Origin: Lasiodiplodia sp. COLG20
Lineage: Eukaryota; Ascomycota; Dothideomycetes; Botryosphaeriales; Botryosphaeriaceae
Direction: 5' to 3'
DNA: 64,000 bases
Assembly (NCBI GenBank): GCA_009801085.1
Contig: VNWV01000001.1
Span: forward strand, 8,308,001-8,372,000
Below the pieces are notes generated by a model that worked only from the letters and a program-made list of their open reading frames with translations, made no database searches and was not told the origin of the DNA. A program made the translations under genes and the position numbers. Numbering within the stretch: the stretch's first letter is position 1; each line of letters begins with the position of its first letter. Shown here piece by piece: positions 46,672 through 58,719 of the stretch.

Positions 46672-48620
46672 CTACATGTTATGTGCGTCTCTTCGGATCG
46701 TGAAGGAGAAGCAACACCGAATCTCCGGATCCTTCGAGTCCGGGTTCGGGTTCTTCAGCGAGCAGCTGGTCAGAATCGCCTTCTGCGAGCTGTCGAACGC
46801 GATGGCACCGAATTTTTCCCAGTAGCTGACGAGCGACTTTTCCTCGACGATCTCGTGTAGCGAAATCTTACCCTGGTGCTGCTGTTAGCGAGGCGCTCGT
46901 GGGGGGTTAACGATCGACGCACATCGCGCAAGGTCTCGATAGGCACATTCACCAACTCGGCCATTTCCTTGTTTCCGCGAAAAATCTCACCAGTTCTCCG
47001 CCAGCAGCAGGCAGGTATAGCCATACTGGCGAAAACTCGGTCGTATTCCATCAGGCATCGCTCAAACCACATCTCAACACGGACGAGTTCGATATCGGTC
47101 AAGGTCTGTACGCGCTCTCTGAACTTCGGCCTGAACCTGTCCATGCACCGCAGAATCTTCTGTCGTGAGATGGGTGGGAAGTTGCGCTCCATGTATTGGT
47201 ACAGCCGCGCGTAGCCCTTGATGTAATTGAAGGGCTTGAGCATGCCCGCGTCGAACTTGGCCTTCAAAAGCTTGTTCATGCGCTCCTCGGGCGTGTCGTT
47301 CCCTGCAGGGTCAGCAGCCGTCATGTAATAGGCCTCGCGCGCCTTGTCGAGAGGGAAGCCGCTCGTTGGTCGCGAGATGGCGTTGCCAATCGCAGCTTGC
47401 GACGGAGGCAGAAGCTGGTTGTTCTGCTGGTTGCCAGACACCAGTGAGTTCTGTCCGTTGAATGAATTCATCGTGTTAGTGAGTGACTGATCTGGGAAGA
47501 GGCTGTTCATCTCGTCGCCGTTGTACAGAGCGCCGTCGTCCATGAGACTGTTGCTAAACAGATCGTTGAGCAGGTTGTACTCGTTGGATGCCTCGGAAGC
47601 GTTGAACATGTAGGAGGGATGGAAGGCGTGCATGTCCTGGAAAGTATTGGAAGCGCCAAAGTTCCAGTCATTGTAGTTCACGACTTTTCGCGATTAGCTT
47701 CGTGTTAGCAGGCTGTCGTCAGGACTGGAAGGGGGGGACAGAGCAGGGCAGGAGGTATCACGAACATGACTGAGAGTTGCCGGCGAGGTTTGAAGCGTGT
47801 GGCGCGGAGACGGGTGCGGGCTGGGCGATGGGGCCCGGGGTAGCATTGGGGAGGGCGTGCGGCAATGGAGGCGGCGCAAGGGCCCCGAGGGCTGCATCTT
47901 GCGAGCCGTGACGCTGGTCGAGCGGGCCGAGAGGGGTGTCCGTGGGGTCCAGCTTCTTCGCCTGCTCCTCGTCCTGGGCCTGCCCGCTGGGCGGGTCCGT
48001 CTTCTGGCGCTTCGCCGGCTCACGCGGTTCATCGTGGCAGAGATGACCAATATTGCGCTTGATACATCTGGTACATGGCCGCTCCTAATAGCAGGGCCGC
48101 AGCAAGGGCGCATTGTCAGCGCGTGCACCCGCAGGCCCAAGACAGGCGGGCCAGACTTACGAGATCGCATGTCATGTGCTGTAGGCGGCAAGATAGGCGC
48201 AATGGTCAGCATGTCGTGTACCGGTCTTGTACGCCAGTCGCGTGGGCGGGAGTGAGGCGGCTCACCGAACGTCTGCAGTAAATGCAAGCTATCGCTGCCA
48301 GTTAGCCATGCGTCTGCTCTCCTCTTGCTCTTGCCGGACTGATTGGTCTTCTGCGCACCATGATTGACCTTCCGCCGCTTCTTGGGCGGGCTCGCGCTCT
48401 TGTGGGCGGCGCCATCCTTGGCATCGCCAGCAGCCTTCTTGTCGGCGCTCTGCTGCTGCTTCTGCTGCGGCGCCTGCGGCTGGGCCTGCTGTTCCGGCTT
48501 CGGGGGTCTGGAGGCATTGGCGTCGTCGCCATTCTGCTGGGGATCCTTCGACGTCGTCATAACCGGGGGCGCAGCTCCATTCGATTCCTCTGCGGCGGTT
48601 CCTTGTGTAGCCTCAACCAT
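46672..48620 (-). CDS. acuK: Zn2Cys6 transcription activator of gluconeogenesis, AcuK/Ert1 family
   Basis: Six exons (48359-48620, 48266-48288, 48161-48178, 47766-48084, 46923-47683, 46672-46872) total 1584 nt and encode 527 residues. A Gln/Ala/Pro-rich N-terminus ends in a basic patch PPKKRRKVNHA. The zinc cluster then reads C-IY-C-RRSHMT-C-DLERP-C-TR-C-IKRNIGHL-C, with all six Cys present. It is assembled from four exons, one of only 18 nt (HMTCDL). A second conserved region (WNFGASNTFQDMHAFHPSYMF, NEYNLLNDLFSNSLMDDG) leads to a PAS-like domain (KPFNYIKGYARLYQYMERNFPPISRQ...VEMWFERCLMEYDRVFASMAIPACCWRRTGEIF) and the C-terminus SLVSYWEKFGAIAFDSSQKA...IRCCFSFTIRRDAHNM. In Aspergillus, AcuK with AcuM switches on gluconeogenic and iron genes during growth on acetate or amino acids. 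The exon-4 donor is GTTCGT, a weak site. Confidence 0.93.
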
Positions 48621-50200
48621 CGAATGGGGTTATGTCGCTCGGGACGGAGGGGACTGCGGATCGGAACGGCGCATGGGCAGGCGCATTCGCGTCGTCGTCG
48701 TCGGGTAGGCGCGTCAGAGGTTGCGGAGGCATGGAGAGCGTGCGCTCGACATCTGAGGGCTGTGGGTGCGGCCTGCTGGGCGACAGGCGGCGGGCGGACG
48801 GCGGCGCGCGTGTTGTTGTTATGCTGCTGGCCTGCGCTGCTTACCCAAAGCTCGAAGTTCGCACGCGACTGTGGAAGACCCAGTCTTCGCCGCCCCGCGG
48901 TCGCAGGGCGATCCCCGGCCCAGCCCTGCGCAAAGCCGAGGGGCCGCGACCAGCAAACCGTGACAGCCAAAAAAGTATCCGTTGACCCACGGCCCAGCGG
49001 TCAGCAACCCTCGCCTTCAGCCTCAGGCCCGCGCCGCTAGGGCTCGCCGTTTCATCCTGTCCAGCGTCGCCTGCATCGTACCTTGCGCCGTGTCTGCTGG
49101 TACCGCGTCCCAGCTGTTGCTGCCTCGCCCACCGCCGCACACCAGCCTACTCGTATTCGCGCCCAGCTCTCTGACGCAGGGTGCCTGCCCGCACGCTTCT
49201 CCGCCGCCGGCCAATTCCGGAGCACGCGCGCTGTCTTGACTCTACCCCAACTTCCCCGACTGAGGGGTTGCGGGAAATTCAGGAAGCGGGTGACAGGAAG
49301 GAGCAGCGAGATTACAGAGCAGCGCTCGGCCAGACGACACTACGTACTTACTCCGCACTCGGCGCGAGCTTACTGGCGCCGCCGCGCTCGTGGGTGAAGG
49401 AAAACATGCGTTGTGCCCGACTGCCCGATGCGGTAGTTGTGTTCAATATACACAGATGCGCCTTGGCAATACCGATATTATGTACGTGCATGTACTTTTC
49501 TTAGACGCATGCGCATGCTGTGCCAATGCGAGAGGAAAAATAAAAAGCGGAGCACGTTCCAGGCACCGAGCCATTGGGCCCGTCGGTAAGTATTGGATCT
49601 CACGCTGCCTGCTCTGAGACCCGCAGCATCTGCCCGCCATGTGAGACTAAGCTTTACGAGGACCGTTATCGTCAAAACGTGAGGCGCGAGGACTACGCGG
49701 TGGGAAAAGGCGGTCCTCGTTCCCTTTCGGGACTATGATCGCTGCGCATCTTGACGATACGCTGCCGATCAAATCTGGACCCGTGAAGATGGTTGAAGCA
49801 AGGGGGTTGGTTCTAGGAGAAAAAGCTTGTCTTGCAACCCCATCTGTGCGCGAAACGATAGTGCGAATCGCTGCTATCCGACTAGACCACGAGCCATCTC
49901 GAGTCTGATCGTCCTCCGGAGCCAATAAATTCAGATCGCGTGCAGCAGCCTGCATGCCCCCTTGTAGAAAAAGCAAGGTCTTAAGATCCTTGAGCACGGG
50001 TCGCTGCAGTATTCAACCCCTCGAACACACTTCTATCGTTGATCGTAGGCTCTTCTGCACATCGATCGAAAGGAAAGCATCCAGTTTAGAGTAGCTGCCA
50101 TAATACACTACAATAGTTTCCACACCTCGACGGTAAACAAATAAGGGTATCATAAGTGCGTGCAATGCCACAAAACTCCCTACCTCCACCATGACCATGC
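48621..50200. other. Intergenic, AcuK promoter side
   Basis: 1.6 kb. The GC-rich first 800 bases have long open frames on both strands by composition. A 116-codon minus frame at 49647-49997 has a plausible composition but no family features, start context or splice support. Confidence 0.45.
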
Positions 50201-51634
50201 CTAAGAAGACGACATCAGCCCTTCATATCGCTCCCCGCCCAACCTTCCCCTCAAGACTCCGTCCAAAGCGACCCTCGCCCCGTTCATCGCCTCGTCCAAT
50301 CCTTCAACCTGCTCCAAGTTCGCTTGCATTGACTCCAGATGACCTCGTAGCTGCCCCCAAACTGGTGCAAGCTGCTCATCGCTGTCCAACTCCATCTCAA
50401 CATGCTCATCTCCGTCGACCATAGGCCTGCGTTCCCAAGCAGAAACCAGCCTTATCTCATCCGCGCCGTCCTTTTTATGACCACTGCCACTGTCACACTG
50501 CTCATTCCCCGCCCTAAACCTCTTCAGCGCCGGATGCAAACCCCTCTTTCCCCTCTCCCTCCCCCTCCTCTCCGCCTCTCTCGCTCTCTGTTCGAGCACT
50601 TCCAGCCCCTCTCTCTCCTTCTCCAAGACCTCTTCTTCTTTTACCACTGCTTCTTTCAGCAGCTTGACCGCATGAATCGCCGGCGTGAGCTGCGCCTCCA
50701 GCATCCTGTTTCTCTCGACCACCTTCTCCAGCTCGAACACTTCGGCCGCGGACGCCGCGCCTGCCGCTTTCATCGGCGGGAAAGGTATTCTCGGAATCTG
50801 CTTATCCAGCTTTCTCAGAACGCTCGCTAGCGTGGTTTCCGCCTCCGTCTTCCTCTTATCGTACCCATCGCCCATAACGCCACCCTTCGAAGATGAGGTG
50901 GTCGGCGCCCTCCTTCCTGCCGCTTCGACGACCGGTCGCTTAGCCGTGATGAATAATGCGCGCGCGGCAGCCTGCGCTGGCAGTGGCGCAGGCCGCCACT
51001 TGGTCGTGATGACCGACTGTGAGATGTGTCGGGTGCGCGGCTTCAAATGTGAAAACTTGGCCTTGCTTGTCGTCGTCGTCGTCGTCGTCCTCGCCACTGC
51101 TCTTTCCTCTTTTCCCTTGTCTTCTTTTACCCGTTTCCTCGCAGTGCCTGCTGTAGTACTTGAGTCCGCCTCTGCATCGCTACGCCTCTTCTTCCTCTTC
51201 GCCCCACTACCTGCCGTGACATCGCTGCTCCGCTTACTGGCCTTCTTTCTTTTATCCGCAACCCCAGACGCCGCTGAAGGCATCTCCAGCAGCTCATCCT
51301 CCTCCTCGTCATTTTCCTCCTCAATCGCTTTGTCTTCCTCCCACTCATCCTCTTCCCCTTCGCTATCTTCCTCATCCCCTTCTACCTCATCTTCAGCATC
51401 CTCCTCAACATCCTCGGCTCTCCTCTTCCGCTTAGCAGAAGCAACCTGCTCCACGCGCGCACCGTCGTTCTTTCTCCGTGAAGCTGCTGCCGCAGGTCGG
51501 CCAGCCCTGCCATTCCGGCCCGTAGCACCAGCACCAGCACCAGTTTGGACAGCATTCTTGGAGGAAGAAGCGACAACATCCGACGATCTGCTCGGCCGAC
51601 TGCGTCCTTGGCCGCGACCGGTTTTCGGCGGCAT
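50201..51634 (-). CDS. Inner kinetochore protein CENP-Q (Okp1/Fta7 family)
   Basis: This single exon encodes 477 residues; the first ATG in the frame (51634, MPPKTGRGQGRSRPS) is taken as the start. Residues 1-190 are disordered, Arg/Ser-rich, then acidic (EDVEEDAEDEVEGDEEDSEG-like run) and then Lys/Arg-rich with nuclear-signal-like clusters. From about residue 193 the CENP-Q domain begins with FSHLKPRTRHISQSVITTKW. It continues with PLPAQAAARALF, LDKQIPRIPFPPMKA and a long coiled coil (AEVFELEKVVERNRMLEAQLTPAIHAVKLLKEAVVKEEEVLEKE) to the end. CENP-Q is part of the constitutive centromere complex (the COMA complex in yeast), binding centromeric chromatin and linking to microtubule-binding parts. 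A coding GAC/GTC-type simple repeat gives the Thr7 run near residue 180. Confidence 0.88.
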   Translation of the reverse strand: MPPKTGRGQGRSRPSRSSDVVASSSKNAVQTGAGAGATGRNGRAGRPAAAASRRKNDGARVEQVASAKRKRRAEDVEEDAEDEVEGDEEDSEGEEDEWEEDKAIEEENDEEEDELLEMPSAASGVADKRKKASKRSSDVTAGSGAKRKKRRSDAEADSSTTAGTARKRVKEDKGKEERAVARTTTTTTTSKAKFSHLKPRTRHISQSVITTKWRPAPLPAQAAARALFITAKRPVVEAAGRRAPTTSSSKGGVMGDGYDKRKTEAETTLASVLRKLDKQIPRIPFPPMKAAGAASAAEVFELEKVVERNRMLEAQLTPAIHAVKLLKEAVVKEEEVLEKEREGLEVLEQRAREAERRGRERGKRGLHPALKRFRAGNEQCDSGSGHKKDGADEIRLVSAWERRPMVDGDEHVEMELDSDEQLAPVWGQLRGHLESMQANLEQVEGLDEAMNGARVALDGVLRGRLGGERYEGLMSSS

Positions 51635-52436
51635 TTGCTGGCTTCTTTTGGTATACGTTGCACGCACCGCACAGCCTGTGTACTTGTCCCTAGTATTCGT
51701 GGGAGCGAGAGAAGGTGAAACCCTTAAGCTACGTGTCCCGTCTTTTGTGTTCTCTGCTTAGGGCTGCCAAAGACCTCGTGAATCTTGCGCCGAAGTTAGG
51801 CAAGGAAGTAGAGAGATGGCAGGCTAATCGGTAGGTGGGCAATAGCGGTATGCGCAAATGTTCGATCTATGTATTGTGTGCGGTGGAAGGAGAGGTAGCG
51901 TGCTCGGAGGTTCCTTGGGATCGCTTTGGAGACGCGTCGCGCGTATTGTATTCCGGAGCTCGGGATGCGGTGAATGCTCTTCAATTGGTGAGCCGAGCAA
52001 GAATGAAGCTCGTCCTAGTAGTAGTCTTGGTGCCAGAGGAAGGTCGCGCGAAATAACGCAAACGTGTGGGCGGGGTTGAGCGTGGACACGGCTAGTTTGT
52101 GGAGGGGAACGATACACTATCGACCGCGGCGGTCGCGTTCGGTGAGATCATCACTGTTGACGCGCCGGACCAAAGTCGTGGCCGTCAAAGCGCTCGGACT
52201 TCACGCCCGACATAAACACAGCCGAGGGAAGGCACAGCAGGAGTCATTCATTTGTATAATACAACTTACTCCAGTATCTATTAGGTAGGGATTCTAGGTG
52301 TCTAGGTAACGCGCCCCATTTTAAGCATACAGCGAAACCACTGCTGCGGTAGGAACCCCAATTTGAGCCGCCAGTCTACTAATAATGCCACCAAACGCCC
52401 ATAATTGAGGCCGCAAGCTTTTCCCTTTTACATCGC
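51635..52436. other. Intergenic between CENP-Q and GH63 genes
   Basis: 800 bp containing the CENP-Q promoter and the 3' flank of the glucosidase gene. No gene is seen. Confidence 0.5.
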
Positions 52437-53912
52437 TCAGGCACCATCCAGCTGAGTCTCAAGCTCGTCACCTACACCTTCACCTGCAGAGTCGTGGCTC
52501 CTCATCCGTGAGAGTTTGTTGGACACGTACTCCGCCACCTGCTCATCAATCTGCCTCTTCTTCTCAAGCGCCTCTGCGTCAAAATAGCCAACCGAGTTGA
52601 CTCTCTTGAAAGGCTTGACTGGCTGCTCACTTTCTTCCTCGTCCACGGCATGGCCGTTCGCCGCCTTCGGAGGTTCAACATCATCGGCCCAATCAGGGCG
52701 GCCGCCAATGGATCGGCTGGTTGAAGACCTGCGAAAGCTAGGCTTACGGATCTTGTACTTGGTAAAGACATCGTCGAAGTAGTGCGCAGCAGTTGTGGAC
52801 GGAGTGCGCGGCGTCTGGGGCAGACGGCAGCGGATGCCAGTGTCGTGGATCATCTTCGCAATCAACCCGGTCCAACCGCACTGGTGGCTGGCGCCAAGAC
52901 CTCTGCCAGTGTCTCCATCGAAGAATTCATGGAACCACATGTAATCCTTCCAATTGGGATCGTAGTCAAGCATCTCGTTTCCAGCGTTGATGGCGCGACG
53001 TCCGTCATCCCCGCGCGCGAAGAGGTGTTGCAGCCTGTGTTGGATTTCCTCGGCAACATGGCCCAGATGCATTTCGTCACCAGAACCGGTCGGGCACTCA
53101 ATCTTGAAGGTGTTGCCGTAGAACATGTAGAATCTCAAAAGAGACTCCACAAGTAGGAAGTTCACAGCAATCCAAATAGGACCACGCCAATTGCTGTTGC
53201 CTCCGAACAAACCGCTATCAGAATCACCCGGAATATAGGCGACCTGGAAACGTTGTCCGTTCACATCCATGGAGTAAGGGTGGTCCTTATGGTACTTTGA
53301 CAAGGATCGAATACCATGGTCTGCGAAGAACTCGTCTTCGTCAAGCATCCTCGTCAGGATCTTCCTCAAGCGATCTTCGCTAACCAGCGAGAGAAGGATC
53401 CTGTCACCCTTTCCACGGCGGCTCATACTGGCTAAATTGCGATCAGCCAAGTCGGAACGGTTATCAATGAACCAATTGAGACGCTTCTTGAATGAAGGAA
53501 GCTTGTCAATGACCTCAGGTTCCAAAGTCAAGGTCGCGTAAAGCGGAATAAGACCGACCAACGAGCGGACGGGCATCTGCTGGCTCCAGGGGCCACCCCA
53601 GGAAATGGCATCATAGTAGAAGCCATCCTCGTCGTTCCAAAGGGACTTCTCCTCGCCGCCGGAACGGTACTGCATAGCATCGCTGATGAGGATAAAATGC
53701 TCGAAAAACTTCGATGCGATATCCTCGTAAATGCGGCGATGCTTGGCCAGCTCCAAGGAGATGTTGAGCATGCACAAGCAGTAGAAAGCCATCCATCCAG
53801 TACTGTCGGCTTGCTCCAAGACACCCCCAGTGGGCAGAGGATCGGAGCGGTTGAAAAGTCCAATGTTGTCCAGGCCCAGGAAGCCGCCCTCGAAGATGTT
53901 CTTGCCGTCAAA

Positions 53913-53945
<33 letters not shown>

Positions 53946-55811
53946 AAGCAGCTTCTGGAACACACGCTCGAGGAAGTCAAGATCCTCGCGCCCGTACATC
54001 TTCCGCTCAATCTTGAACGTTCTGAACGTAGCCCAAGCGTGGACTGGAGGGTTGACGTCACCGAAATTCCATTCGTAGGCAGGCAGTTGACCGTTCGGAT
54101 GCATGTACCACTCGCGTGTGAACAGATCCATCTGTTTCTTAGCGAAGTCGGGATCAATCATGGCCAACGGAATACAATGGAAAGCACTATCCCATGCAGC
54201 GAAGAAGGGATATTCCCACGAATCAGGCATCGATAGGATGTCGTCCAGGTACATGTGTTTCCAGTGCTTGTTGCGGATCTCCTTCCTACTCGCCGGAGGA
54301 GGGGGCATTCCGGGGTCACCGTTCGCCCACTCGTCCCAGATGAAGTGGTAGTACTGCTTGCACCACATCATGCCCGAGAAGGCCTGGCGCTGGATGTTGC
54401 GAAGATCCTCGGCCATTGGCAAGGGGTTGATGCGGTAGTAGAACTCATCGGCTTCGATTCTGCGTTGCTCGACGATGTCGTCAAAGAGCTCCTCATCAAG
54501 GTAACCGTCATTTCTCCGAGAAAGTCTGAAGCGGACGACAGCGCACTCTCCAGGCGGGACTCCATCACCTTCGTCAAAAGCAAACCAGGCAGCTGCCTTG
54601 GTTCCAACGTTCTCGGGATTAACAGCGGCCACATTGTCGTCGCAGATGCGCTCATGGATACCATCTTTGGTGTACGCAGTCTTGTTCTCCGTTCCCCAAA
54701 GCTTCTTGAAATTGGTGTCGTTGTCGGTGAAAAGGAGCTGTGGCTGGACGTCTTCGCTCTCTGCACCGTAGCCTGGAGAAGGCGACAACTGGAAATATCT
54801 CTCGCCGAGCTTGTGATGGCTGGACTTGGCAGTTGTATCGCCAACCTTCCGGATGCTCGGCTTCTTGTCTGGCGTCTCACGTCCCCACGCCCAGGTGTTC
54901 CTGAAGAAGACATGGGGCACAATGTGGAGTGGTGCAGCCTCGGGACCACGGTTGTAGGCCGTGATTCGGAAGAGAAGCTCTTCCTCATCGTCGGCTTCCT
55001 TCGCCGTTTCAATGAAGATATCCCAGTATCTGTCATCATCGAAAATACCAGTGTCCACGATGTTGTATTCGCGATCGAGTTTACCGCGTCTCGCGTTCTC
55101 CTTGATGAGGTCGTCGTATGGGAATCGGCGCTGGGGATACTTGTAGAGGAACTTCATGTAAGAGTGCTGCGAGAAATTAGCTTCCTGTCGCTTCTCGGGC
55201 CTGTATCCGGAATGCCTACAGTGGGTGTGTTGTCCAGGTGAAAATGCGCCTCCTTAACCGACTCGCCATGGTTTCCCTGAGGATTCGAAAGGCCGAAGAG
55301 TCTCTCCTTGAGGAAATCACTACACTAATCAGCACAGTTCGGAATCCGTTTCATCTTGTAACGTACTCCTTCTCGTTCCAGAAAGCAAAGGTAATGTTCT
55401 GGAGGCCGTGGGTGTCGGAAACACCGGCGATACCGTCTTCACCCCACCGGTACGCGCGGGAGCGAGACATGTCGTGGGAAAAATCTTGAAAACAACGTCA
55501 GCAGAAGCCAATTGAGGTGAACTGGGTTGACACTCACGGCTCCATGCATCTCCATCTTGGCTGTAGGCCTGAGGTCAGCGAGCGATGTCAATCTTCCGTG
55601 GGGAACAAACTCACGAGTAGTCCTCACGAACTGCGGCAAATTAGCTGAGATTCGAGTACGAACGGTGGCTCAATGGATGCTTACCGGTAGCCCATTGCCT
55701 CTCGGCAACGTAAGGGCCCCATTTCTTCCAGTAGCGCTCGCGTTTGCGGTCCTCTTTCAGACGCTTCTCCTCTTCGCAGAGGTACTCTTTCTGTCCGTCG
55801 ACGATGACCAT
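52437..55811 (-). CDS. GH63-type glucosidase, cytosolic form
   Basis: Six exons (55685-55811, 55615-55630, 55538-55560, 55367-55484, 55220-55319, 52437-55166) encode 1037 residues. The second exon is just 16 nt and the third 23 nt; all junctions restore a continuous reading ([35 protein letters not shown]). There is no signal peptide or membrane helix, unlike ER processing glucosidase I of the same fold. The catalytic (alpha/alpha)6 domain occupies about 330-900. It includes [104 protein letters not shown] and the end [23 protein letters not shown]. The C-terminal 100 residues are charged and disordered. The family cleaves alpha-glucosidic bonds; the substrate of this soluble fungal branch is not established to my knowledge. 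Confidence 0.9.
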
Positions 55812-57373
55812 GGTTGCGGGCGGGAAGAATGCAGGTGTTCGAGGTTACGAGTACAAAGACTGGCGGCAATTGAAAGCGGTGGGCGGTGAAGCGTTGGCAG
55901 GCGAAACAAGAGGCAGCTAGCTCAAGGAAGGTGGGCGCTGATCTAATGTGCAATGCAAGCGAGATATGGACAAGAGTGAAGGAAGTTTAGTGTAGAATAT
56001 ACTGCCAGAGCGCAAGATGCCTGGAGGAGGGGTTGCTGCTGGGAGCGTGAAGGAGTTGGGTGAGAGAAGATCAAGCGGCGCTGGCGGCGGCGACGACGCT
56101 TTTGTTGCATGCAGGAACAGTAGTAGCGAAGCGGACTAGCATGACGGTGGCTTCCTTATCGCAAGCAGGCTGGAAACCAGAGCAGCGCCGGTTGTCAGCA
56201 TGCGCCCGTGCAGCTGCCAGCCAGCGCGGGGAGGCAATGGCGACCCAGCATGTGTCAAAGCGCGGTAAGCGTCCCGCAGACGCGAACAAGGCGGCGGAGC
56301 CTGTCGTCGCACACCTTTTTCTCGCGCGACGCGCGCCCGCCAACAACAAACGCCTCGCGCGAAATGGTTGAGAGCGGTGGGCTCGCATGTGCAGCATGGG
56401 CGATTGACAGTCTCGACAACGGTTGATCAGCAGGGAGTCCGAGCGCTCGGCGCAAGAGCCGCCACTGCATCACTGCCCACCCGCCCCTCCGCCCGCAAGC
56501 ACCGCAGTGTGCCCGCAGCTCGCGCCCCAGAGCGCGCACTCGCTCTCCAGACCTCCAAGTCTCCACCAAACGTTCCCCGCCCTGCTGTGTTGTCCGCGCG
56601 CGACCCGTACACGCCGCGGGCGCGCCGAGACGATCCAAAGCACCCGTGGACTTCTCTCCTGCGTTTTGGATTCGTGTCATAAAGGCCGGTGGCCCCAATG
56701 GGTGCATGTTGGCCGGTCTTCCGCCCCGTGTTGTGTGTTTTCCTGACCGCCTGCGCCTGGCATGCTGCATCTGGTATCAACATGAATCGCGTGGTGTTTT
56801 GTGTGTAGCTAGCGCTGCTCCTGGGCTGGACTCCGATTAAAATTTGATGGCGATTTAATCGGGATGGGAATCGCGATGAGGTGCTTCACCTGCGGGAGTG
56901 CCGGTGAACTAACTTTAGCTTCGGCGCGCGCTACGCAGTAAGTCGCGCCGTGGCAGATGACGTAGCCAATGAGTTTTCCTCCGTTTTTTTTTTTCTGCAC
57001 CTCTACACGTGTGAACACATGGCTCTGCATCCATTCCCAAGGGTTCCCCGCATGTCTTAGGTGGGTCTCAAGCGGTCACATTGCAACCTGGAGTATTTTC
57101 ATGTCCAGCAGATGGCATCTCAAGCGCCTGTGAATTTGACCCAAACCCATCGCCGAAAGCCCACCATGTAAATTAAGTATGCACACAAGAACGGAAAAGT
57201 TGCAAGAAAGACCAAAAGCCAACCAAGTACTAAACCATGCCCGGTAGTATGCATCCGCCATTGCCCTTAACCTGCCATGTTCACGCGCCCGAAAACGCCC
57301 CAGAAAAGGCCCTGTCAATATGCCTAGTTGAAGTCGGGAAATCTGCCGAAACGTAAAGTTACGCCGCTCCTGC
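55812..57373. other. Intergenic between GH63 and Mob1 genes
   Basis: 1.56 kb, GC-rich in the first half with compositional open frames on both strands. No gene is supported. Confidence 0.45.
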
Positions 57374-58719
57374 TCAATCGCTCTTGAGCATGCTCTCAAC
57401 AAGGTCGCCCAAAGGTCCCCAGTAATCCCTGCTTCCCTGGTTCAGCTGATGCTCGTCGACGAACAGGACGTAGTGCTTGAAGCTGGTGTTGAGATGCGGC
57501 TCAAGACCGAGAGCGATGATGACAGGGTAGTGGTGGCAGTAGATGTGCGCGTAGACGCGGTAGAGGCGCTTGAAAAGCTGACGGATCAACGCCGGGAACT
57601 GCTTGGGGAAGGCGACGCCAATGCGAGAGGGGAACATGGACTCGTTATCGATGTTGGACTGGACCCAGGCCATCAGGTGTTCAATGTATTCTGGGGCGGG
57701 CATCTTGGTCGGCTTCTTGTAGTTCTCAGAGTCTTGCCAGAGATACTCGAACCTAAAAAAAATAAGTCAGCGAAGTCAGTACAATCAAGGGTCGCTCGAG
57801 CGTACTCGTCGGTAGCCTTCATCTCAGGACAGCTCTGCGGCGAGCAGAACTCCGTTATGGCGCCATAGATCAGGTTGATCTGGTTGTAGAAATCGACAAC
57901 TGCATAGTGCGCAACAATCAGTATCGCTCCACACCAATTATTGCCGCAAGCCCTTTCCCGGGTATTGAGCAACGTACCATTCACCGCCAGCCACTCGCCC
58001 AAATCCTCTCCCTCCGGCAGCTGTACTGCCTTGCGCAGACTGCCACTTCCCAGGGTTGCCTCGGCGAACTGCTTTAGCTGCCATGAGCTGGTGCCGCGCT
58101 TACCCTCCTTCGCGCGGAATGCGGCTGTACCGCCATTGCCAGTACGGCCAGCTCTGTTGTTACTGCTACCCAGGAAGAGAGTATTAGCATCGCCATTCCC
58201 GAACTGATTTACAACGTGCGTGTGCGGCCGCTTTGGGTTGCGTGAGCTCTTGAGAACCCCCCGGCGAGGCGAGGGATTTTCATGTGCGCGCATAGGGATG
58301 CGAGATTGCATGTCGGGCGCCGGCTGTGGGATCGAGCACAAGTTGGGCGGAGCGGGAGCTTGGGGTGCGAGCAGCGCATGAAGGTTGCTGCGAAGAGCCT
58401 CGCCAAACGCCTTTTGTAGCGGGCTGGTGTAAACACCGCCAGGCAGTGTGGGCGGGGTATATCCCAGGTGCGCCCGGTGCCAATATGCGTCGTCCCAGCA
58501 GCCGGCATCGCGGCGCACCGGCACACCGCTGTCGGGCCCTCCAAACACGCAATCTTGCTGATCGGCACGAATGCACGGCTCGGGAGCGGATGGAGGGAGG
58601 GTGAAAACGGGAGGAAGGGGTTTCGGATCGGAAGGAAATGAGGGGAACGGGCTGTAGTGGAACGATGGCTGTGACGCAGAAGGGGTATGGACGAACATTG
58701 TGGTAATGAAAGAAGTCAT
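57374..58719 (-). CDS. MOB1: Mob1, NDR/LATS-kinase activator
   Basis: Exons 57978-58719, 57806-57899 and 57374-57752 encode 404 residues if read as they stand. The last 200 are a complete Mob domain: [31 protein letters not shown] start, [27 protein letters not shown], the zinc ligands Cys in [10 protein letters not shown] and His in [12 protein letters not shown], then [17 protein letters not shown]. Mob1 binds and activates the Dbf2/Sid2 kinase in the mitotic-exit or septation network. The first 210 residues are unusual: after MTSFITTM the sequence is Pro-rich and unlike any Mob1. It contains GCTAATAC about 27 nt before AACAACAG at about 58156, so a spliced start that removes roughly 540 bp in frame is quite possible and would give about 225 residues. 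Confidence 0.9.

Noticed and set aside
49647..49997. 116-codon minus-strand frame between AcuK and CENP-Q
   Set aside because: Reasonable composition but no family, no splice partners and no sign of promoter or conservation visible from one sequence.
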